From NCBI GenBank assembly GCA_000310025.1, contig FN649743.1, positions 2,738,173 through 2,765,270 on the forward strand: a DNA stretch of 27,098 nt, written 5' to 3'. The notes beneath the pieces were generated by a model. That model was given only the letters and a program-made list of their open reading frames with translations. It made no database searches and was not told where the DNA came from. Positions within the stretch are counted from its first letter, which is position 1, and each line of letters starts with the position of its first letter. Origin of the DNA: Ectocarpus siliculosus. Lineage: Eukaryota; Sar; Phaeophyceae; Ectocarpales; Ectocarpaceae. The translations under genes and the position numbers were made by a program. Positions 1 to 11,800 of this stretch are shown here, one piece after another.

Positions 1-21
1 CTTTTTCTCGCGCGGCTCGTG

Positions 22-63
22 CTTGCTGCTGCTGCTGCGGCGGGCTGCTGCTGCTGCTGCTGG
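22..63 (+). repeat. CTG/GCT triplet repeats in upstream sequence
   Basis: Two blocks of GCT triplets are separated by GCGGCGG. Similar CTG-rich stretches recur at about 1132-1169. Confidence 0.85.
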
Positions 64-1574
64 TGCTTTTTCATTTCGTTTCGCATGCATGCATCCAACA
101 AACAAACCGCGTGCGTGTGTGCTTCTTGTCTCCGCTGGATTTACCACCCAACCAAGTGGCATTGGAGGCGGTGCCATGCCTTGCGCCAGTGTGCTGCATC
201 GGCGGCGGGGTAGAACTGCTGTGCATGCGATGTATCTCTACTGCTGCTGCTGTATCCATGTAGACTATCACCATGTAATCGTGTTTGGGGTAAAGAAATA
301 CGGCGCCCTCTCCTCTCTCTCTCCTCCGGTTTCCGACAGCACCTACATACAGCAGTACAGCAGTCAGTGTAGTTATCGGTCACTCATCACATTCTTCACG
401 TGAGGGTTACGCTGCTGTTGGGCACTAAACCTTTGTGGCACCATGGGGTGCGTGCGGTTGACCCATGTGGGAACCTGTTGGTGCGCAAACAAACGTGCAA
501 ACGTTCAAGTGCGGGTGTCGTGTGTGTGTGTCTCATGACTCATCGGTCTATTCGGTCCCGGCAGAACAAAAAAAAACGCGGAAGATCCAGAAAGAACCCA
601 GTCACGAAAGGGTTAAGAAGGAAAAAACGCCCCGCGAATGGCTGCTGCTCCCGAGGGCGTGCAATATGTCAAAGTGCAGAGATATCTGAGCATTGATGGG
701 GTATCAGCGTGGGGTGGACTTGAAAGACGCCATGAAATGGGGTGAAACGTCGTCCGTCCTTGGCCGGAGTGGGGCGCCCGCAGGTAGGAATGTAGGATTC
801 AGCGAGACACCGAACTTCACCTGCAGTGGGTCAGCCTAAAGCAACCGTATGCAAAACTACGCTGATGAGTTCGTCGGCTTCATGTTGCTAAGAACCGGGA
901 GATCGACTCTCCTACCCACATCGCCACCCGAGTGCCGGTCATCAAAGCTTCAGCAGTACAACAAGTAGTGCAACGTAGGCCGCGCGGCTTTGGATGTTCA
1001 ATGTCTACCGGAGCCATCTCAAAAACCCTCACGACAACTAGTCCTGACCTTCCGCCGACCGTGATGCAGGAGGCGCGGATGAACCACGGATGCCGGCCCA
1101 CCGTTCCAGATAGCTTCTTCTCCTCTCGGAACTGCTGCTACCGCTGCTGCTGTTGCTGCTGTTGCTGGTGATGGAACTGGTGCTCGTGCGCCAACAAACG
1201 CGGCGTAACATGCTGCTTTCATCCGTCCCTGCTGCCGATGTCAACCATGGTGGGGGCTGTCGTATCCAGGCTCTGCATATGCTCGAGCTCGCCGGTGAAC
1301 GCGCATGAATCATGCCCGATCGCCACAGCGAGATCTTGGCCTGGCGATCGCAGACCCACACGCGAGCAAGTGTGAGACGCATCGTGTCGAGACGTACCGG
1401 AGGGGGTCCGCAGATGCGGAAGGAGTACACCCTACCGCAGTGTGAAACCGATGCTAGCCGTGTGGCTCCTTCCTCGAATGTAGATGCTGTGGTTCGTTGA
1501 TAGAGGCAGTAGCAGTTAGGAAGCAAGGCGAAAGTACATACCTACGCGAGGGCCAGGAAGAAGCTCAAGGCATC
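64..1574. other. Upstream region without a supported gene
   Basis: It holds the presumed promoter and 5' UTR of the lumen-protein gene and several CTG-rich patches. A minus-strand frame open from 1526 to 1038 (Ser-rich, 162 residues) has no recognisable domain and lies opposite the CTG repeat; a divergent first exon cannot be excluded. No convincing TATA box was seen. Confidence 0.5.
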
Positions 1575-4500
1575 ATGATTCCTCGTGTGCTTGGTTTCAT
1601 TGCGTGTGGAGCCTGCGCCGCTTCCGCCTTCGTTGCCCCCTCCGTGCTTCGATCACAGCAGCAGCATGGCGATAGAGCTTCACGACACAGCAGCCGAAGC
1701 AGCTCCGTGGGCCATCGCCGGCAGGCGATGTCGATAGGAGGGGAGCCGCAGTCCCGCCGAGACGTCATTGCAGGCAAGGATGCGAGAGAGGAGGAAGATC
1801 TGGCCGTTTGCAACAAGCTTTTTTTCGGGAGTCGATGATGTTGTTGTATCCAGCCAGTGTGCGCATGTTCGTCTGACTCCTTTTGGCTCCGAAACGTTGA
1901 AAAACCATGTGTGACGGTTGTGTCCAGCTGGTGGTGTCGATCCCTACCGCAGCAGTAGACTACAAGTATGCATGTCTCGTCGTCGTGCATGCACACGACA
2001 AGCACTAGTGCGACACACTTACGTTGTCGCCTGAGAGTAGCTTCGTCGTTCCTTCCCGTGCTTTTGCAGCATTGCTGAATCCAAAACCGAATCAATCCGC
2101 TTGTTTTGGGGCAAATCCTAATCCTCCAGACTCTGGTTTCGATGTTCAGGGGGCTCAGTACTCACAGCTACTACCACGGCTGTTGTTGCTGCTGGTCAGG
2201 AAGTTATGTAGCGAGCCACACATCACCTTCCCGTAGTGGTCTCTGAGGGTATTGCAGCACGCAGTCAATTGGTTGTTGCCGAACCGAAGAAAGAAGAAGG
2301 AACTGAATTTCGAGCTCCGCTCTGTCTGTGCAACAGCTTTATTATTATAGTTGCGGAAGGCAGCATTCTTCACGTGGCCGATGACATCCTTCCATTGCTC
2401 GCATGCAACCATCTACTCGCTCGGGATGACCCTGCTCACGACCCCCCCCCCCCCGTTGTTGTGCCCTTCTCACACCCACCGTGGAACCCGCCCGTCCATC
2501 ACATCACACATCATCACACACCCGCAGGGGTGGGAAAGTCGGTGGCGGCTGTCGTAGGCGTGACGACGCTAGGGTCGGCCTTAGTCCCGGACGAAGCCGC
2601 GGCGTTCGGGCCTATCAAGATGGAGCTCACGGAGCCGGAGTACGCCTCGGTCGTGTGCCCGCCAAAAACGCAGGCGAGTATCTTCGGTGCCTGCCATCAC
2701 GCAAAGCGTTCCGACGTTCCTGCCCCGGGTTGAGGAGTAGATCAGATGCCAACTTCGGGTGGTGCTCAAGACACGCGATTGTGTCTATCGGAGCACCTGT
2801 GTTCGTTGACGCGCGTTTTCCTCGGAGTCGCCTTTTTTTTTGTTCCCGTGTACCAAAGAATGCCCTAGACAACATCGATGCGTTCGGTCTGCTAGTGCAA
2901 CTTGGTCTTGAAAGAGTTTGCATTTTTTTGTTTTCTCCAAGAGGCTTGTGTTGGGGTAAAGACCCAGCTGAATAATTAGTTTTTCCTGACGAAACCAAAG
3001 GTAAGCATCCCCTCTCGTGTGTCGGTTCCGAGGGGGGGGAGGGCCTTCGTCCTCAAGTTTGTCGTGTAGCTTTGCGTTGAGAAACCCGCATTTTCTCCTT
3101 CTCGACCATCAAATACTTCGTAGCCTTTTTTTATTTTAGGTCCATGCGATGACTGCAGAGGTAAGGCCCGGGTTCAACGTGATGCGAGTTAAACGTCGTG
3201 ACCGCTACTGCAAATTTCGGGGGGAAGTGCTGCACGGGTACATAGCCGTACATAGCCGTACGCTGTGGGGAGCTTCTTGCTTGCCACCTTGCGTATGGTG
3301 CCGAAGACAGCAGGTCCTGCGCTAAATGCAGGAGGTATCCCGTGTACTCCCCTATTTCATCCGAGCCCACCTATCGAACGCCTGGAGAGGCTGAGGGCAA
3401 GAGAGACAGAGACAGAGAGAGTCAAGACACGACAGACCAAGAAGCAGAGGGAGAGCTGCAGCATATGTGGAGGCGGGGCAACGACAATATAAATCGTGGT
3501 TTATATGCATACACATCCCTCTTTAGTTTTGAACCGGTCGTGCGGCTCTGCATGCCCAGTTCCCGTGAGCTGCTCAGCGGGACACCCGTCATCCGTCCTC
3601 CGCTGTTTTGGCGTGTCTTGTTGTTGTTACCCGCAGGTCCCAGGGGAAAAGGCGGGAGCGGGGCTTAAGCCAGTCTGCGTAAAGGTGAGAGCCATCACGA
3701 TGTGGTTTAACGCATGTGTCGGGTTCCCGTTAGCGTCCCCCGAGGTTCGTCAAGCGTGGCCTCGACGGCCGGGGTTGGAAGAATGTGCCGAGCTGCTTTG
3801 TTGAGATATCTCGAGAGCACTCGACAACAGCAGAAGAGCGCCCGACGGTGAAGAAGAGCTGCATACCTTAGGTGGCATGACGTAAGATACCACACACCCC
3901 GGTTCCGAACTTCAATGCTTGACTACTCCACGACGAAGAGGATATGTCAACCAAATGATACATTTTTCGGAAAGCTCTCGACAAGACGGTTCGAACGCCG
4001 CCATTTTCGGCACCGACAACTCTTTTCTGTGACGGAGTATTCTGCAGTAGCTTTGAAAACGGTTGAGGGAGTGCGATATCTTGCGTCACCTACCGTATTA
4101 TTCTGTGGCTTCTGTAAGCCATCAGTGCAAGCGAAAGTATCGTCGGTTTGGTTTTCCTGCATGTTGGTCCTGTGCTCCTTTGTGAGTGATTTTTTTTTTC
4201 GGTTGAATGTGATGGCCCTCTCGGCCTGGGAACAACAAGAGACAATCCCGTCCTCCGCTGTTGAATCGGCAATTATTACCTGCTCCTAAGACTCTATCGC
4301 GGAGCAGCAGGAAGGGGTTCCAGGCGTGAATAGCTGCCCGTGTCTTGGTGCTTTCGAGGCCGATGCTGACGGCAGTTACACTGGTTCCGGTTCGCACTTC
4401 TTTTGGTGTTCCTCTTCAGGTGACGGTTACGGCGAACAACCCTAGCCCGAAGGAGGTGGTGGACGCGGCGGTCTTCGGGTTCGTGTTCGACGAGGATTCG

Positions 4501-5904
4501 ACGTCGGTGGTGGCAAACAACCCCGATGGCGCATCTGACGCCGGCCAGGTGAACAGTCGTTGGTTGTGATGTCGTTGTTGTTGGATTTGTTTTTTTTGTT
4601 ACTTTTGTTGCTGAGACCTTTTTCTTGTTGTTTTTCCGTTGTTGTTGTTGTTGTTGTTGTTGTGGCGGTTGGCTTTTTTTCGTCAGAGGGGCGTCGTCGC
4701 CCCGTTCCACTTCAAAAAAAAATCTAGGTTTTTCATGCGCACGACTCACACATACATACGGTTTGCGTTTTGGTCTCTATTTGTGTCCAGAGCCCGCCCA
4801 GTCTTTTCCAGTGTCAGCACCAAGGACGCATGCATCGTTGTCAAAACACGTGTCCGTGTTCGGTGGTGTTGTCGTTATTTCTTCATGTTTTTTTTTGCTT
4901 CTCCTTCGGGCTCTTCCGTTCCCGCGCGCCGCCGCAGTTCGCCATCATCGACAAGATTCCCAAGGGCAGCAGCCGGGTCTCCTTCCAGTTTGTGGCGGCC
5001 ATCGAGCCCGACGAGGATTTCAGCCTGAAAAAGCTCAAGTTCAAGTCCCTGAAGGTACATGCGCGCTGCACCCCGTTTAGCCCTGCAAGCGTGTGCTGGC
5101 TTTTCCATCTTTCACCCACGTCTTTTGTTGAATAACAATCTGTATTGCTGCTTTGTATGCCCGCCAAGTTTTGTTGCTGGACCGTGCTAGATACCTAAAC
5201 CTGTTTTCTTGTACAGTACTCGTCCGCTGGACACACGCGTCTGCATTTTTTCGTGGTGGTGCTTGGGGGAGGAACGGCTCGGTCGTCGCTCTTGCCGCAG
5301 TGTTGTTTCGTTCGCTCCCGTTGGTGTCTTGGACGCAGTAGTCCACGCAAGTTTCTCTAACTAAGCTAACATATCGGATGGAAATTAGAATCGGCTGCGT
5401 TGGGGTTGGGGTTAGGGTTAGGGTCTGCGTGCCCCCTGCCTGGTTATATTTTCGTAGACAGTCCGTTCGACGTCGAACTGCACTCAAACCAGCTCACCGT
5501 GTGTGCGTCGCGCGTATCCCTCATCTACGCGCTGGTTTTGGCCCAACAAAATTACGGATGTTGATGGCCAGCTTCTGGTTCATCCTTGTGAGCCGTAGCC
5601 TTTGACGCGGCGAGAAACCGGCATACATACATGTCTCTTCGTCCCAGCATTGTAGGGATGCGAGGCCAATGATCTGACGACTACGGCATGCGTTTGGTTG
5701 AGTAAACCCCTCCCCGCCCGCTAGTGTTGTCGCATAGACGTCTACCGTACCGACAACACACCTCTCCGCCCGCTATTGCTTTTGTCTCCCTCTACCGTTC
5801 GACTCCCCCTCTTTCAGGCAATTTCGTACGCGGGGGGGCAGCAGTACGGCGCGATCACGGAGTGCGAGATGAACCCTCTGGCAGCAGAGTGCGACTTCGA
5901 CTAG
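1575..5904 (+). CDS. Thylakoid-lumen protein of unknown family, nuclear-encoded, 7 exons
   Basis: Exons: 1575-1773, 2528-2673, 3140-3160, 3637-3684, 4420-4548, 4938-5054, 5818-5904, giving about 248 residues. Residues 1-18 form a hydrophobic signal peptide ending in ASA, followed by F19-V-A-P, the phenylalanine-first cleavage motif of heterokont plastid proteins. After a basic Ser/Arg-rich transit region, residues 61-62 are a twin arginine (SRRDVIAG), then a hydrophobic stretch ending DEAAA|FGP at residue 92. This is a Tat-type thylakoid transfer signal, so the mature protein of about 156 residues should lie in the lumen. The mature part has four cysteines (CPP, PVCV, TEC, AEC), which may form disulfides, and alternating beta-type segments with a VTANNP...FVFDED pattern, perhaps a small beta-sandwich of FxLYD type (weak inference). 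Intron 1 is phase 1 and the rest phase 0. Introns 1 and 2 have GC donors. The targeting call is firm. The enzymatic or photosystem role is unknown and I do not recognise a named family. Confidence 0.85.
1774..1775 (+). other. GC splice donor of intron 1 (GC-AG intron)
   Basis: The exon ends CAG and the intron begins GCAAGG, with acceptor CCCGCAG at 2521-2527. Only this junction, in phase 1, joins the twin-arginine segment SRRDVIA to GVGKSVAAVVG in frame. No GT in the right phase exists nearby. Apart from the C at position 2 the site matches U1 well, as is usual for GC donors. Confidence 0.8.
2674..2675 (+). other. GC splice donor of intron 2 (GC-AG intron)
   Basis: The exon ends ACGCAG and the intron starts GCGAGT. 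The alternative GT three bases further on (GTATCT) would leave phase 1 and break the frame of both the microexon and the exon at 3637. Phase 0 at 2673 fits every downstream junction. Confidence 0.7.
3140..3160 (+). other. Candidate 21-nt microexon of the lumen-protein gene
   Basis: A pyrimidine-rich tract (CCTTTTTTTATTTTAG) ends at 3139 and a strong donor, GTAAGG, begins at 3161. The 21 nt between them are phase 0 at both ends and encode VHAMTAE without disturbing the frame. Skipping it would also leave an intact protein of 241 residues, so it may be alternatively used. A second, weaker 21-nt candidate lies at 2980-3000 before GTAAGC; its acceptor lacks a good pyrimidine tract. Confidence 0.6.
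4638..4662 (+). repeat. (GTT)n microsatellite in intron 5 of the lumen-protein gene
   Basis: Eight perfect GTT triplets lie between exons 4420-4548 and 4938-5054. Confidence 0.9.
5400..5423 (+). repeat. Interstitial telomere-like repeat
   Basis: Four uninterrupted hexamers, two TTGGGG followed by two TTAGGG, lie in the last intron of the lumen-protein gene. TTAGGG is a common eukaryotic telomere repeat. Confidence 0.75.
5643..5703 (+). repeat. Dispersed repeat, copy A (intron 6 of lumen-protein gene)
   Basis: This 61-nt stretch matches the minus strand at 17084-17024 with 10 mismatches and no gaps (84%). A shorter similarity (CCGGCATAC) lies just upstream in both. It sits 115 nt before the last exon of the lumen-protein gene. 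Confidence 0.8.
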
Positions 5905-8235
5905 AATCCCAGCCGGCGTTTTGTTCGTTTCGAACGGGTTGGCTTCGTTCATAGTATCATCGCCACATCTCAACTACAGCACGGTAGATCGTGGATGAGC
6001 GTATATTAGATCGGACGTTACAGGCTAGAGCGTATTTTGGATGGGTAGTTAGAGGATAGTGGGCATACGGAGTAGAGCTTAGTGTACGGTGTTGAAGATT
6101 GTGTTGCAGGCTGTTGCCCTTTGCTGCTTCATGGTAGTGATCTTTGAGGTGTTGTTACCGCTGGACCACTTCCGGCTGGGGGATGCTACCCCTTGAGTTA
6201 CGTCGTTGCTACGGAGCCCGTATTGCGTGTACGACAGCAGCGTTAGTTTTTCGTTTCAGGTGCGTGCCTTTGGCATTTGAGACAGCTAAGACGGCCAATA
6301 ATAACCTCCAGAGTCAGCGTGAGCGGATGCACTGCTTGCCATGTGCACGTCAAGAGTGACTGCTGAACGAAAATACACGATGTGATACCGGCGGTGCTTG
6401 TCCCCCGAGGTATTTTCTTGCGCCCTGTTATCTTGCCATGTCGCTCCCTTCTTTCGCGTAAATTAGCATCTCGCTCGAGCCTGATTCAATTACTTGCATA
6501 TCTGATAGATCGGAGGGGAGGGTAACATATTCGAGGCGAGAGGGGCAGCCATGGGGGGAATGACGCCCACAATTTAATGCGGTTCACTGTCAAACGCAAG
6601 AGCTCCGACACATTCTCGGTGTTTTTGTGCCGCTCTTTTTTCATGCGGGCTTTTGCGTCCTGCGTTCTGCTCAATCCTCTCCGTCGTTCCGTGATTGATG
6701 ATGCATCGGCACGCGGCGGCATTGTTCTTGACTGCAACTCCACTAGAGGCTGCCACGAGGTCATTCTAGAGGTTCGACAATTATTTTCCGTGACAAGCAA
6801 CTTCTACGCGTGCGTACAGGGGGGTTAGACTTGCCGAGACACCCGTCATGATGACAACCCCGTTCTCCAAAGCGGAGAGCAGGGAAGAGGCGGGAGAATA
6901 ATTGAACGTTACAGAATTCGGTCCGGAAAACCCTCCCTATAAGGACGAGCAAGACCAGCGTCTCTTAAGAAAGTCGATTTGCACCTTCGAACGATCGATG
7001 CCTTAAGGGACTGAAGACGCAAACACAAAAAAAGCTAGACGACGAAACGAGTCGGAGACACACACCCCTTTCGCGTCGCCGAAGAGGTATGACACGGAGG
7101 CAAGCAACAAACGTCATCCCGTACAGGACTAACAACGTGACAGTTGTAGGTCGGTAGTGCTTGGTAGTACCACTAGCGCTCCCACCAAGGGCCTAGATGA
7201 TGTGCGAGAAAAGTGTCAGATGGATGAAGACCTTCACAGGTGAGTGTTATCCGATGCTCGGATTCAACGGGTCGCGATCGAAAGTTGGGGCCTATTCGGG
7301 GATGTGAAAAGTAACTCAAAAAGGCCCAAAATATGACGTTGATGTAAGCATATTGCGGTGCTGTTGCAGCCCGGGTGGATGAAGACTACACACAAAAGCC
7401 AGACACACAGAATGAATGGAGCAGCACAAGACGTCTTCTGCCCGGCTCGACCACCGCCCTTGCGGCGAACGCAGACGTACGGTACCACAGAGCAAGCACC
7501 AACGAAAGGACTCCTCACGAAGCAACCGAAGCCTTAGTTCGCCTCGAGGGGTGGGGTGGACGCGGTCACATGGCATACACTAGCACTCGAAACAGACAAA
7601 CACGAGAAAGATCGCAACGGAGAGACAAAAAAAGTACCATCTGAACAACGTGCAACCACCATTAAAACATGCAAAATTGAAACAAGCACACAAGAGGCAA
7701 ATAATTCAACGTGGAAAATTGCAACATGGACCAACCAACAAATTCACACCGCCCCTACTTTACGTACATTTTTCGCACCATGAATCTCCAACGCACACGG
7801 GGCATGGGCTGTACACCTATCTGTCATCAAGCTTTTTTTTGTAAAAACCCGGAGTAAAAAACATAAACCTCAATGAAAAAAAAAATCGCAGTGACGCAAA
7901 ACTCTCGGTGTCGGTCTCCGCGAAGCAACAATAAACCCAGGAGGCTTTTTCAACCTACGGGGACAAAAAAAATATGGAACGATATTTCGTACGTACATTC
8001 AGAAGCGAGACGGGAGAACACCGAAATCGAACCACCCCTAAACAACCGACCATAACCTTCACCGAAAAAGAACAACACGTACATGGCCACCGAGCCTACC
8101 CAATTTATGCAGTGATATTGTGCCATCGTGTCGAGTCAGCCCGAAAGTCTACATGCAAGCGCAAGCGACCAGGGGGTCGACGAGGCCAACACATGCGACG
8201 TGGCCCCCATCCGTCCTCAAATGTTATGTACCATT

Positions 8236-8262
8236 ACTACTATACTACTATACTACTATACT
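8236..8262 (+). repeat. 8-nt tandem repeat (ACTACTAT)3.4
   Basis: Perfect tandem copies at 8236, 8244 and 8252, then ACT. The repeat lies in the gene-free convergent region between the lumen-protein and W-repeat genes. Confidence 0.85.
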
Positions 8263-8550
8263 CAACAAGTGTCCATTCCTTCCAGTCCGACCATCTCTCT
8301 TCGATTTCAACAGGGACGCTAGGTCTACGCGCGTTCAGGCAGACAAAACAAAACACACGCCAATAAAAGCTACTCCAAGAGCGTGCTATTCGTCGCTGTG
8401 GGGCATACTAGCTCCCGACCAAGGCGAGCTGCTCTCGGAACGGCGACTTCTTCGATCGATCGAGAGCACACAAAAAAGTTCCAAACACCAAACACCACAC
8501 AACACACCATTGCTCCCGATACTCACATCACAACCAGCGCTCGCCCTGGC

Positions 8551-8770
8551 CATGAGGGTGCGTTTCGAGAGATACACCACAGATTTTTCTCCAAGACAAA
8601 ACAAAGCTCGGGTAGTCATGGGGGTGCGGTTCGAACGACCCACACAACAGACTTTCCTCCTAGACAACAAAGCTTGGGTAGTCACGGGATGTCTTTCGAA
8701 CGTTTCACACAACGGACTTTTCTCCTAAATTGACAACACAACACAAAGCTCCTCCTAGATAACAAAGCTC
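8551..8770 (+). repeat. 66-nt tandem repeat, three copies plus a partial fourth
   Basis: Units start at 8551, 8617 and 8683. Each has the order CATGRGGGTGC, TTCGA, ACACCACAGA or ACACAACAGA, TTTYCTCC, ACAAAGCT, GGTAG. A shortened copy (CTCCTAGATAACAAAGCTCC) follows. The array ends about 80 nt from the stop codon of the W-repeat gene and so probably lies in its 3' UTR or just beyond. The 66-nt period is a multiple of three and the plus frame stays open through two units, but nothing else suggests coding. Confidence 0.85.
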
Positions 8771-8848
8771 CCCCTCATTACTGGGCGTACAGCACGCACA
8801 CACAACATGGACAGTTCTTCCTCCTCTTCTTCTCTCGCGCCACATCTC

Positions 8849-11800
8849 TCACGGAGACTTGGCCCTCCTGCTGCTTCCATCGCCCCCCTTCCTCGGCCGC
8901 CTCTTCCGGTGCCTCGAAGCGCCACGGCGCGAGCCCCTCGCACCGCCATCCTCAACAGCAGCACTACCATCACCCCCACCAGGCCATCGGCCGGTTCCAG
9001 CTGCCTCGACGGAAGCGCCAACCTCTTCCTCCACCACCGCCTTGGTTGCCACGAGCGTCTCCGAGGCGAAAAACGCAGACGGGGGAAGAAGAAGAACACG
9101 CGCACCCGTAGCACCACCATCGCTCGGGGAGACAGCATCGCCGTCAAACGCTACGGCCTCCCCCACCCCCGACGCTTCCGACCGCTTCCCGAGGCCGGCG
9201 CCACCTCCCCCGTTATCGGGAGATCCCGCCCCCCCCTCCCCGGGAGAAAACGCCTCCGTTTTCTCCTCCTCCCGGGCAGGGGCAAAACCCCAACCCTCAA
9301 CGCCCACCGAGGAATACAGATGGGCCCCGTCGATCGCATCACGCGGGGTACCACCGCCGCCGCCGGGGGGCCCGTCGTCTGCGGTGAGGGTACCCCTTTC
9401 CGAGGTGGAGGCGAGCCTGGCGCGAAGCAGCCGCCCGAGCCCGACACGCCAGCCTTGGAAAACGGCCGCTAGCGCGGCCATGCGTCGATCCTCGAGCCGC
9501 TGCCGGAGCCTCAGCTGGTTCCCCGCCAGAGCCAGGAAGCACCTGCGGGCGTGAGCGCACGCGCCCCCAAGAGAACCAAAAATCGGGCAGCGGGTGGCGG
9601 CGGTGACAAGACGCTTAGATACATTGCGCGCAGGTGTCAGGACCGCACGTCCGGAGGATAACAACCACGGCAACAACAAGAGCAAGTGCAGCAGCAGAGC
9701 TTCAACACTACTACCGCAACTAGCAGGAGCAACCAAGCAGGCAGCAGCGGGTGCAGTTGAGCTGCAACCATGACCCTCTCTCCTACTTTTACATACTTGC
9801 AGCCGCCACAGCAGTCGCAGTAGCAGCAGCAGCACGACCAGCACCACCACCCACCAAGATGTTGTAACTGCAACAGCCACCTCCTCTCCTACATACTCGC
9901 AGCAGCAACCAACCTCTGCAGCCAAGCCTCCCTCGCTCTCAGGGCCATCCTCCTCGCTGCCGCCCTCCGCCGGGCCCACGCCCTCCACCTCACGAAGCGG
10001 CCTCGGGTCCCCGCCAGGCCGCTGAGGGCCGAACGGGCCAGCGCGCTCTTCTCCAGGGCGAGCTCTCGCCTGCGCACGTTGGCCCTTGTCGCGTCCCTCC
10101 AGGCGCAGAAGCAGGACTGGCGGAAGGAGAAGAGACCACAACAACAAGATACCGTATCCAGTCAGTATTTCTCCCACTCCATGTACATAGAAGACTTGAA
10201 CACATCCCCTCTCGATTACTACCGCAAGGATGTGAGAGAACGCACGGGGGTGCGATCGACTTTCAAAATATTTCGTTTTGGAGTTATTATCGCACGGATA
10301 CAGATCACCGGTACGTGCGATGTCAACGACCCCCGTGCGATATTGTAACCGAACAAAATCAGTTCGACCCTGACCGTTTTTTGCACTGGGGGTACGATAA
10401 CCCCGATACGTACGATACTGCGTAAACAACAAACCCCACGGCAGTAGTACTGGCTGCTTTCGACATACACCCCAGTGCGGAAACTCCCACATGTGCGATA
10501 CCCAGCCTGTCACGGCCGTACTGCAGAACAATGACACACACAACACACACGTGATATCATACGTACAGTGCGTACTACGTTCCACGATGACACCGCGAGG
10601 TATATACCTCCGGCAGAGTGAGAGGCCCGGACCCACTCGGGGCACGCGGTGTCGGTGATACGTGTGACAGTCGAAAAATTCTTTCCGTTCTTACTTTTTG
10701 TGTCTCGTTAGGGGATGCGATATCACCGGCACGTGCGGCATCACCGAGCCCCGTGTTCTGTCGAATCCTTACGGCACTGCGGTTATACTGTATCTCGAAC
10801 GGGTAGATAGTATTTCTGTGGTTGCAATACATTCTCCAAAAAATACAAACCACGCAAAAAACACCATGGATGCCGCAGCACACCAACAGCGGTATTTTCA
10901 TCGGTAGCGGGCGACGATTCTCATTTTTGCACAGATGCAGGCGAAAGCTCGACTACATGTCGGCAGGACATCGTCGAATACCAAAAAAAAAAACGATTGT
11001 TACTCGAAACATCAATTCACAGGGCGTGTTCCATCTAATCTGCCGTCTCCGCGCGCACCTTCCGACCTCCTTGTAGCTGGGAAAGCGCCATCTTCCGCAC
11101 TGCCACAGACTTCCTGGTCGACTCTTTCCAGGCCATGAACACCGCTCGCTTCGACCCACTGACGTACCTGCGGCGAGTTAACAAACACGCACACAATCAC
11201 ACACACAGAGAGTGAGGCAGGCAGATCCTGGCGTTTAGAAGCGTTTTCTGCTTTTCAACCGCACTGAGACTGACGCGTATTGATTGGTCAGCCGGACAGC
11301 GCCGTCGACGCTAGTAAAAAAGACACCCATGAGAACGGCATACAAATCGCCCCGAAAGTAGAAGCCACGACGAGGGTGGGCGGCGTAAATCAGGAGGAAG
11401 CAAGGGGATAAACGGGTTTTGCTAAAATAAGCACCGCACCAAAGCAGTGGTAAACAAGATGCGGTCACAAAAGGATGCTTCGCCGCTTGGCGGCGTGTTG
11501 GCGATAATCATCCTCCTTGCTAATCAAAACCGCGTGACCTTAAAAGAGGAGTACTCATGTACGCTATCTTCCGGCTGTATTACGGTCCAGCCCGACATTT
11601 GCGAAAGGGGTGCTGAACAGGCGGGAAAACGTTTCGGGACACGGGTTGAGGTGCCTCGGCACTGCTGACGGCGTTTGGGAGAGAGCGGGGAGAAAACAAA
11701 TCCTCACAAGCTGTGGACGAAAATTAGAGCAAAGGGAAGCATACGATTTCGGCCATTCATCATTAGTCCCCAACATAGACGTACGCGTTGTACGAAGGGC

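Larger units (their letters stand above)
5905..8848. other. Convergent intergenic region between lumen-protein and W-repeat genes
   Basis: It must contain the 3' UTRs of both genes. Apart from the 8-nt and 66-nt tandem repeats I see no exon structure, RNA gene or conserved protein. Short open frames here have no splice signals or recognisable motifs. Confidence 0.6.

Noticed and set aside
8807-9554. Two overlapping plus-strand frames of 221 and 231 residues
   Set aside because: They are shadows of the GC-rich last exon of the W-repeat gene; no domain is recognisable and two frames compete.
8849-10645. A 598-residue minus-strand open frame read as a single exon
   Set aside because: Only 9542-8849 in this frame is coding. 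The part above 9542 is intron 9, exon 9 read in the wrong frame, and intron 8. Exon 9 has the W-repeat register in a different frame, with matching splice sites.
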